From positions 40,500-104,499 of IMG/VR virus record IMGVR_UViG_3300036770_000877: a stretch of DNA of 64,000 bases; one strand, given 5' to 3'. The stretch is from a virus. Positions 35,781 to 42,648 of the stretch are shown piece after piece; the first letter of the stretch is position 1, and every line of letters begins with the position of its first letter. The position numbers and the translations under genes are program-made. The notes under the pieces are model-generated. The model was given only the letters and a program-made list of their open reading frames with translations. It made no database searches and had not been told where the DNA came from.

Positions 35781-35993
35781 ATGTTTTCACTAAGTTATAA
35801 AATTCAATCAAAGTCCGAAAGTAATGTGTTCGGCACTTGTCTAGGTGTCGTGTTCGATACCGAACAAAAGGCTTGGTCATATCTTGACCTAGTAGAAAAG
35901 GATAACTACATCCTTGAATGTAATCTAAAAGAATTAGAAAACTACAAGCCTAGCAAGCGTGTAGTATTCGCTACTACTAGAAGTTGGGAGTAA
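35781..35993 (+). CDS. Small protein, 70 aa
   Basis: A 70-residue protein (MFSLSYKIQSKSESNVFGTC) with GAAAGGAAAA upstream. First gene of the rightward micro-gene region. The composition suggests a small soluble alpha/beta protein; function unknown. Confidence 0.75.
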   Translation: MFSLSYKIQSKSESNVFGTCLGVVFDTEQKAWSYLDLVEKDNYILECNLKELENYKPSKRVVFATTRSWE

Positions 35994-35997
35994 TTCA

Positions 35998-36198
35998 ATG
36001 AATGAACAAACTCTACTAACTAAAATGGGTTTCTCTACTCATTCCGCCGTTTCATCTTCTATCGTATCCGATGGGTGGGAGCGTTTTGCCACCTGCTCAA
36101 AATGCGGTTTAGATATATCTGCCTTTTGGGTAGATGATGAAGACCGCCTTAGCGGTTGGTCATCTTGGAAAGCCACTAGTGGCTTATGCCAGGCGTGA
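35998..36198 (+). CDS. Small protein with CxxC, 66 aa
   Basis: A 66-residue protein containing FATCSKCGLDISAFWVDDED, which may bind zinc. It follows the previous gene closely and is co-transcribed with it. Function unknown. Confidence 0.65.
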   Translation: MNEQTLLTKMGFSTHSAVSSSIVSDGWERFATCSKCGLDISAFWVDDEDRLSGWSSWKATSGLCQA

Positions 36199-36305
36199 TA
36201 TAAATCACATCCAGCTCTCGGCGTGTCGCCTTGATATTGTCGGGAGTATCTGATAGTATTTACATATACAAATAAATAAATAAGAACCTAAAGAAAGGGG
36301 ACAAA

Positions 36306-36506
36306 ATGTCCGCAAATGTATATTCAATCGAAAACCTATTAGTAGGTAAAACCTATCGCTCAAATAGCCTAACAGGTGAAATAATCTCAGCCGAGCCTCA
36401 CCCTAAAGGTGTATGGTATGAGGGTTGCGATTCCTACTTAGTAGAAATCCGTAATGCTAATGGCGGTTATTCTTATCGCACAATAGCGGTAAAGGTAGGT
36501 GAGTAA
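36306..36506 (+). CDS. Small protein, 66 aa (paralogue of 39294)
   Basis: A 66-residue protein (MSANVYSIENLLVGKTYRSN, ending SYRTIAVKVGE). It resembles the 71-residue product at 39294-39509 (SIVDLLVDQYYAPTSLRRR, ending WATVAVRVSDY), so both seem to be one family. AAAGGGG precedes the start. Confidence 0.7.
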   Translation: MSANVYSIENLLVGKTYRSNSLTGEIISAEPHPKGVWYEGCDSYLVEIRNANGGYSYRTIAVKVGE

Positions 36507-36508
36507 TA

Positions 36509-36667
36509 ATGAAAATCACTTACTCAATATGGCAGGGCTCTATTATCAAGGGCTCAGGATTCACCGCCTCTAAAATGTCGGAGGTCGCTGATACAATAAA
36601 AGAACTAAACGCAACAGACACTAAACCAAAGTTTGAGGCGTATATTAGCAAAATCGAACAGAACTAA
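36509..36667 (+). CDS. Small protein, 52 aa
   Basis: A 52-residue protein (MKITYSIWQGSIIKGSGFTA, then SKMSEVADTIKELN). It begins three bases after the preceding stop codon. Function unknown. Confidence 0.6.
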   Translation: MKITYSIWQGSIIKGSGFTASKMSEVADTIKELNATDTKPKFEAYISKIEQN

Positions 36668-36685
36668 CGAAAGGAAAACTAAAAA

Positions 36686-36850
36686 ATGGAAATACAAATC
36701 GAATTCTCAAAATGGGGTTTTGGTTTTTACTCTGATTTTCTTGCGCTAGATTTTACTTGGGGTTTTCTTGGCTCTCTTGTAGTAATCTATTTCGTAAATA
36801 AAATTCTAAAGCGTAATGAAATAAAATTATTTCGTAAAAGAGTAAAATAA
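36686..36850 (+). CDS. Small membrane protein, 54 aa
   Basis: A 54-residue protein with one transmembrane helix (WGFLGSLVVIYFVNKIL) and a basic tail (KRNEIKLFRKRVK). GAAAGGAAAA is upstream. Function unknown. Confidence 0.65.
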   Translation: MEIQIEFSKWGFGFYSDFLALDFTWGFLGSLVVIYFVNKILKRNEIKLFRKRVK

Positions 36851-36851
36851 A

Positions 36852-37022
36852 ATGATGACTAGAAAAGACTACATCACCGCTGCGGATATTCTAAATCAAG
36901 CATATCCAGAAAATCCCGAACTAATTTTAGAGATGGCTTCTGATTTCTCTGATTATTTCGCAAAGGATAATCCTAGATTTTCCCGCCCTCGATTTTTTGA
37001 GGCAGTAAAAAAGGGCTGGTGA
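36852..37022 (+). CDS. Small protein, 56 aa
   Basis: A 56-residue helical protein (DYITAADILNQAYPENPELI, then LEMASDFSDYFAKDNP) with a second ATG one codon later. It ends the first micro-gene operon before a hairpin region. Function unknown. Confidence 0.65.
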   Translation: MMTRKDYITAADILNQAYPENPELILEMASDFSDYFAKDNPRFSRPRFFEAVKKGW

Positions 37023-37042
37023 GATAACTCACAAAACTGATC

Positions 37043-37089
37043 GGCGTGTCGCCTTGACAAATCTGCGACACGCCCGACAGCGGCGGGCC
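37043..37089 (+). repeat. GC-rich cassette-boundary hairpin, copy 1
   Basis: A perfect 9-bp stem GGCGTGTCG (37043-37051)/CGACACGCC (37066-37074) with TTGACA in its loop, followed by a piece that allows an alternative stem GCCCG/CGGGC (37072-37088). The two hairpins share bases and exclude each other. Confidence 0.7.
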
Positions 37090-37173
37090 TTTCGAACAGA
37101 TGTTCGATTTAAGAGAGCCCCAAAATGTGGTGTAAATCACAAAACAAAATGTCCGATTTATCCGATTACTGGT

Positions 37174-37202
37174 CAGTAAATGTCAGTGGTCTATGGTAGG
37201 AT
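37174..37202 (+). promoter_or_regulatory. Family promoter 2 (TGTCAG type)
   Basis: A weak -35, ATGTCAG at 37180, and TAGGAT at 37197-37202. ATGTCCGATTT lies 31 bases upstream of ATGTCAG. Confidence 0.65.
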
Positions 37203-37252
37203 ACTAGGTATCAAGATGAGATAAAGGTTATCTCAAAGAAAGGTGGTCTAAA

Positions 37253-37465
37253 ATGGCTACATTAGAAATATTCGAAATGAACGAAAATGGTGCTGGTTGG
37301 GTATCATTAGAAAATGCTTCACAATCTACAAAACTAGATTTGGAATTAGCAATCATAACAAATGCTCCCGTGCAAATGTTGTGCTTCAAATGTCATACAC
37401 CAATTCCAAAAGGAAATGTGTGTTTCAATCATAAAAATGTGAGAGGTGGTATCTACCTTGACTAA
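37253..37465 (+). CDS. Small zinc-ribbon-like protein, 70 aa
   Basis: A 70-residue protein ending with CFKCHTPIPKGNVCFNHKN, with cysteines and histidines that may bind zinc. GAAAGGTGG lies upstream of the ATG. It overlaps a small TTG-start gene. Function unknown. Confidence 0.7.
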   Translation: MATLEIFEMNENGAGWVSLENASQSTKLDLELAIITNAPVQMLCFKCHTPIPKGNVCFNHKNVRGGIYLD

Positions 37466-37559
37466 AGATGTTTTTGGATTTGAAAATGCAATTCAATTAG
37501 ACCATTTAACTTTAGAAGAGTTAAAAGAATTAGAAAATATTTTAGAAAAAATAAAATAA
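37458..37559 (+). CDS. Possible micro-protein, 33 aa, TTG start
   Basis: A 33-residue Leu/Glu-rich helix (LTLEELKELENILEKIK) read from TTG with AGAGGTGG seven bases upstream, overlapping the previous gene. Just before tRNA-Asp. Tentative. Confidence 0.45.
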   Translation: MTKDVFGFENAIQLDHLTLEELKELENILEKIK

Positions 37560-37564
37560 TTTTT

Positions 37565-37637
37565 GGTGCGTTAGATTAGTGGTTAAATCACTACACTGTC
37601 ACTGTAGAGATCATGGGTTCAAATCCCATACGCATCG
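37565..37637 (+). tRNA. tRNA-Asp (GTC)
   Basis: Full cloverleaf: acceptor GGTGCGT/ACGCATC, anticodon loop CTGTCAC with GTC, T-arm with GGTTCAAATCCC. CCA is not encoded. It is the only tRNA on the plus strand here, and a second tRNA-Asp(GTC) occurs at 59402. Confidence 0.92.
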
Positions 37638-37643
37638 CTAGCT

Positions 37644-37667
37644 GCGACACGCCCGACAGCGGCGGCC
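37644..37667 (+). repeat. GC-rich cassette-boundary element, copy 2
   Basis: GCGACACGCC followed by CGACAGCGGCGG, the right half of copy 1 with one G missing. Directly after tRNA-Asp. Confidence 0.65.
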
Positions 37668-37792
37668 CTGTGGATAACTTTGTCAATACGACACGCCGTA
37701 AAAACGCTGGAAATTTTTGTGATTTCTAACACAATGTGACGCACAACACATGTGATGTGGCTCACAATGTCCGATTTATACCTATTTTCGGC

Positions 37793-37821
37793 GGGAAAAT
37801 GTCAGTCCCCCCTGCTAGAAT
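37793..37821 (+). promoter_or_regulatory. Family promoter 3 (TGTCAG type)
   Basis: ATGTCAG at 37799 and TAGAAT at 37816-37821 with the usual 10-base gap between TGTCAG and the -10; ATGTCCGATTT is 32 bases upstream. Confidence 0.75.
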
Positions 37822-37851
37822 TGTGGCATAGAAAAAAGAAAGGATAACTAA

Positions 37852-37980
37852 ATGAAAATTTGTTGCTTCTGCGAAATTGACTTAGATAATGACGCTAAGT
37901 TTTGCTGGAATTGCCTAGAGTATAAAGGCGTAATGTCCGTTGAGGATTTTGAAAAATACTATGGAGAAAGGATTTCCTAA
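37852..37980 (+). CDS. Zinc-ribbon micro-protein, 42 aa
   Basis: A 42-residue protein (MKICCFCEIDLDNDAKFCWN, then CLEY): two CxxC pairs form a zinc ribbon. AAAGGA precedes it, and its stop overlaps the next start (TAATG). Possibly binds nucleic acid or protein. Confidence 0.7.
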   Translation: MKICCFCEIDLDNDAKFCWNCLEYKGVMSVEDFEKYYGERIS

Positions 37981-38072
37981 TGTCAGATTATCTTGATTAT
38001 CTAGATGAAATCTACGAGGAACTCGTAGACGAATTCGGTCATGAAATTGAAAGTAATTGTATTCATGACTAA
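37980..38072 (+). CDS. Acidic micro-protein, 30 aa
   Basis: A 30-residue acidic protein (MSDYLDYLDEIYEELVDEFG), TAATG-coupled to the zinc-ribbon gene. Function unknown. Confidence 0.55.
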   Translation: MSDYLDYLDEIYEELVDEFGHEIESNCIHD

Positions 38073-38111
38073 AATGTGAGGTATCTCACACCGACACTAG
38101 GGGCTAAATCC

Positions 38112-38140
38112 CCCAAAATGTCAGCCCCCAATGCTAAAAT
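38112..38140 (+). promoter_or_regulatory. Family promoter 4 (TGTCAG type)
   Basis: ATGTCAG at 38118-38124, ten bases, TAAAAT at 38135-38140. Confidence 0.7.
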
Positions 38141-38171
38141 TGTATCCATAAAATAAAGAAAGGAAGTCAAA

Positions 38172-38354
38172 ATGACTTACACGATTAGACTAGAAACCTT
38201 CAATGGTTCAGTATCCAAAATCAACCTACCTTCTAAAGGTGCGGTTGCTCAATTCATCAACACTTATCCAAATCAACTCCCTGTCGGTATTTCCGTCAAG
38301 TTTGATTGCGACTTGCTCGGTGTTCGTGGTGTTCTAAAAGGAAAGGGAAAATAA
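38172..38354 (+). CDS. Small protein, 60 aa
   Basis: A 60-residue beta-rich basic protein (MTYTIRLETFNGSVSKINLP). AAAGGAAG upstream. First gene of a five-gene run. Function unknown. Confidence 0.7.
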   Translation: MTYTIRLETFNGSVSKINLPSKGAVAQFINTYPNQLPVGISVKFDCDLLGVRGVLKGKGK

Positions 38355-38355
38355 A

Positions 38356-38547
38356 ATGGAACTTTCTACACTAAATAAAATCAGCGATTTATTCAAGCAA
38401 CTAGAGGAAAAAAGATTTCCTAATAGTTCATCAAATAGCACGACCTCAATGGCTCGACAAATCGGCACAATGTCGGTTTTCGTTTCAGAAAAAAATGCTA
38501 AGCAAATAATTAAAATGTTAGAAAGAGAAATTGGAGAAATTGAATAA
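38356..38547 (+). CDS. Small helical protein, 63 aa
   Basis: A 63-residue protein (LNKISDLFKQLEEKRFPNSS). It starts one base after the preceding stop and its own stop is TAATG-coupled to the next gene. Function unknown. Confidence 0.65.
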   Translation: MELSTLNKISDLFKQLEEKRFPNSSSNSTTSMARQIGTMSVFVSEKNAKQIIKMLEREIGEIE

Positions 38548-38699
38548 TGAAAAAAAATGTTTTAATCTCGTATGTTGTAGAGGCTGATACCGACCTATCC
38601 GCTATCTTTGCTTTACAAAAATCCCTGCGCTATTTACCTGATAGCGAATTAATTAAGTTTGACGCTTTCGAAGTTCTAGAAGTAAAGGAAAATAAATAA
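38547..38699 (+). CDS. Small protein, 50 aa
   Basis: A 50-residue protein (MKKNVLISYVVEADTDLSAI, ending FEVLEVKENK), similar in layout to the 58-residue product at 32379 (YFVTLNLEVDI... EVLDVSYEKE); the two may be paralogues. TAATG-coupled at both ends. Confidence 0.6.
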   Translation: MKKNVLISYVVEADTDLSAIFALQKSLRYLPDSELIKFDAFEVLEVKENK

Positions 38700-38968
38700 T
38701 GATTAGCACCGCTCTAAAAATTCAAGACGCAACACAAAAAGCCGTTATGGATGAAAACATAATGAAAATGGCAGGCTTTATTTATACTCATAGAAATGAT
38801 GTTGATGACGAAATGATGGCTAAAATCATTTTTGAATATTCCGCAAATTTATCTGCTCTCGTTGCTACTTTGGTAAGCGAAGCAATTTTATCAGAAACCC
38901 AAATGAAAGAAATGATTTCAGAAATCGAAAGTTTTGAAAAAATTTCTAAAGAAGTTTTAGGAGAATAA
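38699..38968 (+). CDS. Helical protein, 89 aa
   Basis: An 89-residue helical protein (ALKIQDATQKAVMDENIMKM, ending IESFEKISKEVLGE). TAATG-coupled to the gene before it. Function unknown. Confidence 0.65.
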   Translation: MISTALKIQDATQKAVMDENIMKMAGFIYTHRNDVDDEMMAKIIFEYSANLSALVATLVSEAILSETQMKEMISEIESFEKISKEVLGE

Positions 38969-38969
38969 A

Positions 38970-39083
38970 ATGACAACAAATAGAATTTTAACAACGCTGG
39001 TTCAATTAATTTTAGCTGGCGTAACAATTCCACTTTTAATTTTAGCGATTAAAGATTTTAAACACGATCTAAAAAATAGATAG
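38970..39083 (+). CDS. Membrane micro-protein, 37 aa
   Basis: A 37-residue protein with one transmembrane helix (LVQLILAGVTIPLLILAI). AGGAG stands before the ATG. Function unknown. Confidence 0.6.
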   Translation: MTTNRILTTLVQLILAGVTIPLLILAIKDFKHDLKNR

Positions 39084-39101
39084 TTTAATTTTCAACTAAA
39101 T

Positions 39102-39126
39102 CCGACACGCCCGACAGCGGCGGGCC
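39102..39126 (+). repeat. GC-rich cassette-boundary element, copy 3
   Basis: CCGACACGCC followed by CGACAGCGGCGGGCC: the same block as at 37066. A GTCCGATTTA motif follows. Confidence 0.7.
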
Positions 39127-39237
39127 TGATTTGTCCGATTTACGGCATTATGTCCGTTTTGCCAGAATTTCCAGATTTTTTTGTGAAATTTATCACACGA
39201 CACGCCGTATCAAAATATGAGATTACTTACGAGTAGG

Positions 39238-39266
39238 TTGAAAAATGTCAGTGGGTTTTGGTAAAC
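39238..39266 (+). promoter_or_regulatory. Family promoter 5 (TGTCAG type)
   Basis: TTGAAA (39238-39243), 17 bases beginning ATGTCAG, TAAACT (39261-39266). Confidence 0.8.
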
Positions 39267-39293
39267 TTGTAGGTATAAAGAAAGGAAAAACTA

Positions 39294-39509
39294 ATGCGTT
39301 CATACTCAATTGTAGATTTGCTAGTAGACCAATACTATGCGCCTACTTCTCTCCGCCGTCGTTTCAACGGAGGTATCATAAACTTTGCGGAAAAGCGTGA
39401 AGATGTCTATTTATCTGAAGGCTATGAAGCCTTCGCTATTCGCTTCCGCCCTACGGGATCTTTTCAAGACCAATGGGCGACAGTTGCCGTCAGGGTTTCC
39501 GACTACTAA
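39294..39509 (+). CDS. Small protein, 71 aa (paralogue of 36306)
   Basis: A 71-residue protein (MRSYSIVDLLVDQYYAPTSL, then EGYEAFAIRFRPTGS). It resembles the 66-residue product at 36306-36506 in its start and its end. AAAGGAAAA precedes it. Confidence 0.7.
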   Translation: MRSYSIVDLLVDQYYAPTSLRRRFNGGIINFAEKREDVYLSEGYEAFAIRFRPTGSFQDQWATVAVRVSDY

Positions 39510-39532
39510 ATGTCGGAGGCTTCTGCTAGACT
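39504..39532 (+). promoter_or_regulatory. Family promoter 6 (TGTCGG variant)
   Basis: ATGTCGG at 39510, ten bases ending TGC, TAGACT at 39527-39532. It overlaps the end of the upstream gene. Confidence 0.7.
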
Positions 39533-39557
39533 TGTTCTATAAAGAAAGGAAAAGAAA

Positions 39558-39719
39558 ATGTCTGCTATAAAAAGACTAATTGAAAACATACTCGCTTGTG
39601 ATACCTGCTATGGAAAAGGTTTTATGGGTTGGGTTTCTCCAGACGGAGACTATGACTTTGAGTATTGCGATTGTAATCCTCATAACCTAGTTTTGGAAGG
39701 AAGCGAGGTAATTTTCTAA
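39558..39719 (+). CDS. Zinc-finger-like protein, 53 aa
   Basis: A 53-residue protein with CDTCYGKGFMGW and YCDCNPHN, like half of a DnaJ zinc-finger repeat. AAAGGAAAA precedes it. TAATG-coupled to the next gene. Confidence 0.65.
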   Translation: MSAIKRLIENILACDTCYGKGFMGWVSPDGDYDFEYCDCNPHNLVLEGSEVIF

Positions 39720-39829
39720 TGGAAATTTTTCTCTGCGATAAATGCGATACTCTCGCCCAAGTATCCCGAATTGGTGATACAATAAAAATAACTAAGTGTG
39801 CTTGCCTAGCACTAGATTGGAAAGACTAA
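39719..39829 (+). CDS. Zinc-binding micro-protein, 36 aa
   Basis: A 36-residue protein (MEIFLCDKCDTLAQVSRIGD, ending TKCACLALDWKD) with CxxC and CxC pairs. TAATG-coupled at both ends. Confidence 0.6.
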   Translation: MEIFLCDKCDTLAQVSRIGDTIKITKCACLALDWKD

Positions 39830-40038
39830 TGGACTACTTATACTCGCTAACTATCTCCTATGACGGAGAATTGGTTTCAACAACCCGCTCATCGGATTTG
39901 CTAGAAATAGTAAATGCGTGGAATAAATGCGTGGACTTTGGAGATGCTAAAGAATACGCAACCTACAATTTATCAGACCCTAGTGGTAAGATGTATACCA
40001 AGAATTTCTACAGAAATGGAGTAGTAAATGGGAAGTAA
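39829..40038 (+). CDS. Small protein, 69 aa
   Basis: A 69-residue protein (MDYLYSLTISYDGELVSTTR). A longer reading from 39796 is rejected because ATG 39829 overlaps the previous stop (TAATG). Function unknown. Confidence 0.65.
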   Translation: MDYLYSLTISYDGELVSTTRSSDLLEIVNAWNKCVDFGDAKEYATYNLSDPSGKMYTKNFYRNGVVNGK

Positions 40039-40306
40039 TCTATCAACCGAACTATCAAGTGGGCTATTGGATTTGGATTTGGAGCAACAGATAACTATTC
40101 AGTTGCGTTCTAATCATTACCCGCCCGTTCCGTATTCAATGGTTTCAGTTTGTATTGAAGCGATTGACGCATACAACGAAGGCGAACACAATAAAGAAAT
40201 AACTTTGCCTGAAGGCGTAAGTTGGCGTGGAAAAAATTCTGCACCTGCTTATTCAATTATTGACGGGCACCACTTGTGGGATTGGATTATCGAAAGCGAA
40301 TTGTGA
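40028..40306 (+). CDS. Small protein, 92 aa
   Basis: A 92-residue protein (LLDLDLEQQITIQLRSNHYP, ending HHLWDWIIESEL), overlapping the gene before it by 11 bases. Function unknown. Confidence 0.6.
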   Translation: MGSNLSTELSSGLLDLDLEQQITIQLRSNHYPPVPYSMVSVCIEAIDAYNEGEHNKEITLPEGVSWRGKNSAPAYSIIDGHHLWDWIIESEL

Positions 40307-40325
40307 TCTAAATCATAAAAGCTGC

Positions 40326-40367
40326 GGCGTGTCGACTTGACAACGACACGCCCGACAGCGGCGGGCC
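40326..40367 (+). repeat. GC-rich cassette-boundary hairpin, copy 4
   Basis: A 9-bp stem GGCGTGTCG (40326-40334)/CGACACGCC (40344-40352) with TTGACA in the loop, followed by CGACAGCGGCGGGCC as in copy 1. The following ATGTCCGATTT starts at 40372. Confidence 0.7.
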
Positions 40368-40411
40368 TCAAATGTCCGATTTATGAGCTTTAAGTAGAAA
40401 CGCCGAAATTT

Positions 40412-40440
40412 TGTGGAATGTCAGTGGGTTATGCTAGACT
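40412..40440 (+). promoter_or_regulatory. Family promoter 7 (TGTCAG type)
   Basis: ATGTCAG at 40418, TGC, TAGACT at 40435-40440. Its predicted start (about 40447) lies two bases before the next ATG, so this transcript would be nearly leaderless. Confidence 0.75.
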
Positions 40441-40448
40441 AGTTTATT

Positions 40449-40583
40449 ATGAGAAAGAAAACGACTGAGGAATTACGGCGACTAATGGAGTTGCGCCGTA
40501 GTAATGCAGCCACGCCTGTAAAAAATAAAAAGGCGTATTCTCGCAAGCGCAAGCATAAATGTCGCCCCTATGGTGTAGAATAA
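40449..40583 (+). CDS. Basic micro-protein, 44 aa
   Basis: A 44-residue Arg/Lys-rich protein (MRKKTTEELRRLMELRRSNA, then KNKKAYSRKRKHKC). It might bind nucleic acid. No ribosome binding site; the promoter suggests a leaderless or near-leaderless message. Confidence 0.6.
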   Translation: MRKKTTEELRRLMELRRSNAATPVKNKKAYSRKRKHKCRPYGVE

Positions 40584-40605
40584 AATAAAGAAAGAAAGGT
40601 GCCCC

Positions 40606-41325
40606 ATGAAACTAAAACGCTCTAATGATAGAAAGGTTGCAAATGCAGTCTCAAGAAATGGAAAAACCCCAACAATTGCCAACACTTTTGGATTGCCTGC
40701 TGGAAAAGACTTCTCGTGTCCTGGTGCCACTAGTGTTTGTGAAAGCGTTTGCTATGCAGGAAAACTCGAAAGAGTATACAAGGGAGTAAAGGCTGTCCTG
40801 CTGCATAACTGGGAACTCCTACGCAATGCAGATATGGAAACAATGTCTCTATTGATTGATGAGATGATTGTTGACTTTGTTGCAGATTGTGAGAAAAAGT
40901 CTGCAGATAAATTATTCCGTATCCACTGGGACGGTGATTTCTTCAATGACACTTACGCATACGCATGGAAGGCTGTTATTGCTAATCATCCCGACGTACA
41001 ATTTTGGGTATACACTCGTGTAAAGTCTGCTGCTCTAATTCTAAAAGATATTCCTAACCTATCACTCTATTATTCTACTGATGATGAGAATAAAGAAATT
41101 GCTCATGAACTAAAACTAAATGACGGTATTCGCCTTGCTTATCTAGGAAAAACTTTCGCTGTCACCGAAGACAAAATGAAAGAACTAACTGGCAAGCCTG
41201 GTGCAAAATGCCCTGAGAATGCAAAACGTATTCCGTTGATTTCAACTAACGGTAGCGCATGCGTGTCATGCGGTCTATGCGTTTATGGTAAAGCAGATAT
41301 TCGATTTAGCGCAACTAAAAAATAA
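40606..41325 (+). CDS. GP88-like phage protein with cysteine clusters
   Basis: A 239-residue protein matching the Gene product 88 family of actinophages. Residues about 35-51 hold CPGATSVCESVCYAG and the C-terminus has CVSCGLCVYG, together resembling an iron-sulfur protein; HWDGDFFNDTYAYAWKAVI lies between. The role of the family is unknown; some comparative work suggests a radical or Fe-S enzyme. AAAGAAAGG precedes it. Confidence 0.8.
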   Translation: MKLKRSNDRKVANAVSRNGKTPTIANTFGLPAGKDFSCPGATSVCESVCYAGKLERVYKGVKAVLLHNWELLRNADMETMSLLIDEMIVDFVADCEKKSADKLFRIHWDGDFFNDTYAYAWKAVIANHPDVQFWVYTRVKSAALILKDIPNLSLYYSTDDENKEIAHELKLNDGIRLAYLGKTFAVTEDKMKELTGKPGAKCPENAKRIPLISTNGSACVSCGLCVYGKADIRFSATKK

Positions 41326-41333
41326 GGAGAAAA

Positions 41334-41447
41334 ATGAAACTATACAATGCATACATGGCCCTGTACTTAGGAAATGAAGAACAACAACAAGCTGCACAAG
41401 AATATCTCGACTCCTTGGAAGAATTAAAAGAAGAGGACCAGGAGTAA
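41334..41447 (+). CDS. Acidic micro-protein, 37 aa
   Basis: A 37-residue protein (MKLYNAYMALYLGNEEQQQA, then LEELKEEDQE). AAGGAG lies seven bases before the ATG. Function unknown. Confidence 0.6.
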   Translation: MKLYNAYMALYLGNEEQQQAAQEYLDSLEELKEEDQE

Positions 41448-41531
41448 TTGGGTTACGTATTTGTAGCTTTATCTGTTGGGATCTTCTTGGTCCCCGCCGC
41501 TATAGTTTATTTACTATATAAGAAAAGCTGA
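41448..41531 (+). CDS. Possible membrane micro-protein, 27 aa, TTG start
   Basis: A 27-residue transmembrane peptide (GYVFVALSVGIFLVPAAIVY) read from TTG immediately after the previous stop; AGGAG lies close upstream. Tentative. Confidence 0.45.
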   Translation: MGYVFVALSVGIFLVPAAIVYLLYKKS

Positions 41532-41627
41532 GGCCCGCCCCGCATAAAGCGATTTGTCAAATTACGACACTGTGATTTTTCCCACAAAAGTTTTTGAGAA
41601 AATGTCCGATTTGACCCATTTCTAAGT

Positions 41628-41656
41628 TGCGCTCTGTCGGTCTGAAATGCTAAACT
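41628..41656 (+). promoter_or_regulatory. Family promoter 8 (TGTCGG variant)
   Basis: CTGTCGG at 41634, TGC, TAAACT at 41651-41656; ATGTCCGATTT is 32 bases upstream. Confidence 0.7.
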
Positions 41657-41686
41657 ATTATTACCAACAAACGAAAGGAAGCAAAA

Positions 41687-41836
41687 ATGGCTAAGACACC
41701 AAAAATCGGTGAAACCATTACAACTGCTCAGAGCAAAGTTTCTGGCGTTGTAAAGGAAGTCGTAAAGAACCCATCTGGCTCGGTGCGTGTTCGTCTTGAT
41801 GTAGAGGGCGAAACTCGCTGGACTACTATCAAGTAG
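41687..41836 (+). CDS. Small protein, 49 aa (paralogue of 42449)
   Basis: A 49-residue beta-rich protein (ITTAQSKVSGVVKEVVKNPS, ending ETRWTTIK). The 60-residue product at 42449 shares its layout, so they look like paralogues. GAAAGGAAG precedes the ATG. Function unknown. Confidence 0.65.
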   Translation: MAKTPKIGETITTAQSKVSGVVKEVVKNPSGSVRVRLDVEGETRWTTIK

Positions 41837-41887
41837 TTTATCAGATAAAACTGACCTGAGCAAGTCAATGCTAAACTGCTCACCAAG

Positions 41888-41916
41888 TTTATTCTGTCGG
41901 TGTGGTCTGATAGAAT
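41888..41916 (+). promoter_or_regulatory. Family promoter 9 (TGTCGG variant)
   Basis: CTGTCGG at 41894, TGA, TAGAAT at 41911-41916. Confidence 0.7.
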
Positions 41917-41943
41917 AGTAATACCAACTAAGAAAGGAAAAAA

Positions 41944-42366
41944 ATGGCAAGAAACGGCAAGGCGATAAATGTAAAAATCGCTACAACCAAAGTAATCAAG
42001 GCACTTGAGGGTGCGTTGGCTAAATTGGAAACTGAGTATGCTTCACAAGAAGCAAACGAGGCTAAGTATGAAAAGGCTCGTAAGGCTTGGGCTAAAGAAG
42101 TGGGTAAGTTAGCACTTGCTCAAATCTCAAAGGCAGAGAACCTAACTGCTTCTAAACGCTACAACAACGAGGTAAATGTTGATTTCAACTTACCTGCTGG
42201 AACTATCGTTCTACCTGATGAACCTAAAAAGGATTTCACCACAATGAACGAGTGGAACTATCGTGAGCAGAAAGAGGAAATTGAGAACGCTATTCGTATT
42301 CTCAAGATGACCGACGAGGAAGTCGTTTCCACTTCAACTTACAACGCTATCGCTAGATACTTGTAA
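41944..42366 (+). CDS. Helical protein, 140 aa
   Basis: A 140-residue protein with a Lys/Ala/Glu-rich N-terminal coiled coil (VIKALEGALAKLETEYASQE) and a C-terminal part with LPDEPKKDFTTMNEWNYREQ. AAAGGAAAA precedes it. Unrecognised; the even charge distribution suggests a soluble regulatory or scaffolding protein. Confidence 0.7.
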   Translation: MARNGKAINVKIATTKVIKALEGALAKLETEYASQEANEAKYEKARKAWAKEVGKLALAQISKAENLTASKRYNNEVNVDFNLPAGTIVLPDEPKKDFTTMNEWNYREQKEEIENAIRILKMTDEEVVSTSTYNAIARYL

Positions 42367-42373
42367 TCCTGAT

Positions 42374-42398
42374 GGGGGAGGGGTGTTTGACCTCCCCC
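42374..42398 (+). terminator. Strong hairpin with promoter inside
   Basis: A stem GGGGGAGG/CCTCCCCC with a short loop and no clear T-run. The loop contributes TTGACC (42387-42392) as the -35 of the next promoter, so stop and start signals overlap. Confidence 0.55.
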
Positions 42399-42415
42399 AC
42401 CAAATCTGATAAACT
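42387..42415 (+). promoter_or_regulatory. Promoter overlapping a terminator hairpin
   Basis: TTGACC (42387-42392), 17 bases ending TGA, TAAACT (42410-42415), for the gene at 42449. Confidence 0.65.
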
Positions 42416-42448
42416 AAATATAAGCAAACAAAACGAAAGGAAAAACGA

Positions 42449-42631
42449 ATGTCCCCAGTATTCGGAAATAACAGCGATAGTTTCTATCGCAAGGGTGATG
42501 TATTCACAACTGGCAAGTCAGGTATCACAGGTCGCTTGGAGGAAATCGTATCAGTTAGACCAAATCTAACTAAGATTGCTCTACGCACACCTAACAACCA
42601 ACTTCGCTGGGCAATGGTAAAGATTGGCTAA
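42449..42631 (+). CDS. Small protein, 60 aa (paralogue of 41687)
   Basis: A 60-residue protein (FTTGKSGITGRLEEIVSVRP, then QLRWAMVKIG). It resembles the 49-residue protein at 41687. ACGAAAGGAAAA precedes the ATG. Function unknown. Confidence 0.65.
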   Translation: MSPVFGNNSDSFYRKGDVFTTGKSGITGRLEEIVSVRPNLTKIALRTPNNQLRWAMVKIG

Positions 42632-42648
42632 TCGATAGCCGATAGAAA

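Noticed and set aside
41507-41950. 147-codon minus-strand frame
   Set aside because: It covers promoters and a small gene on the plus strand and has no ribosome binding site.
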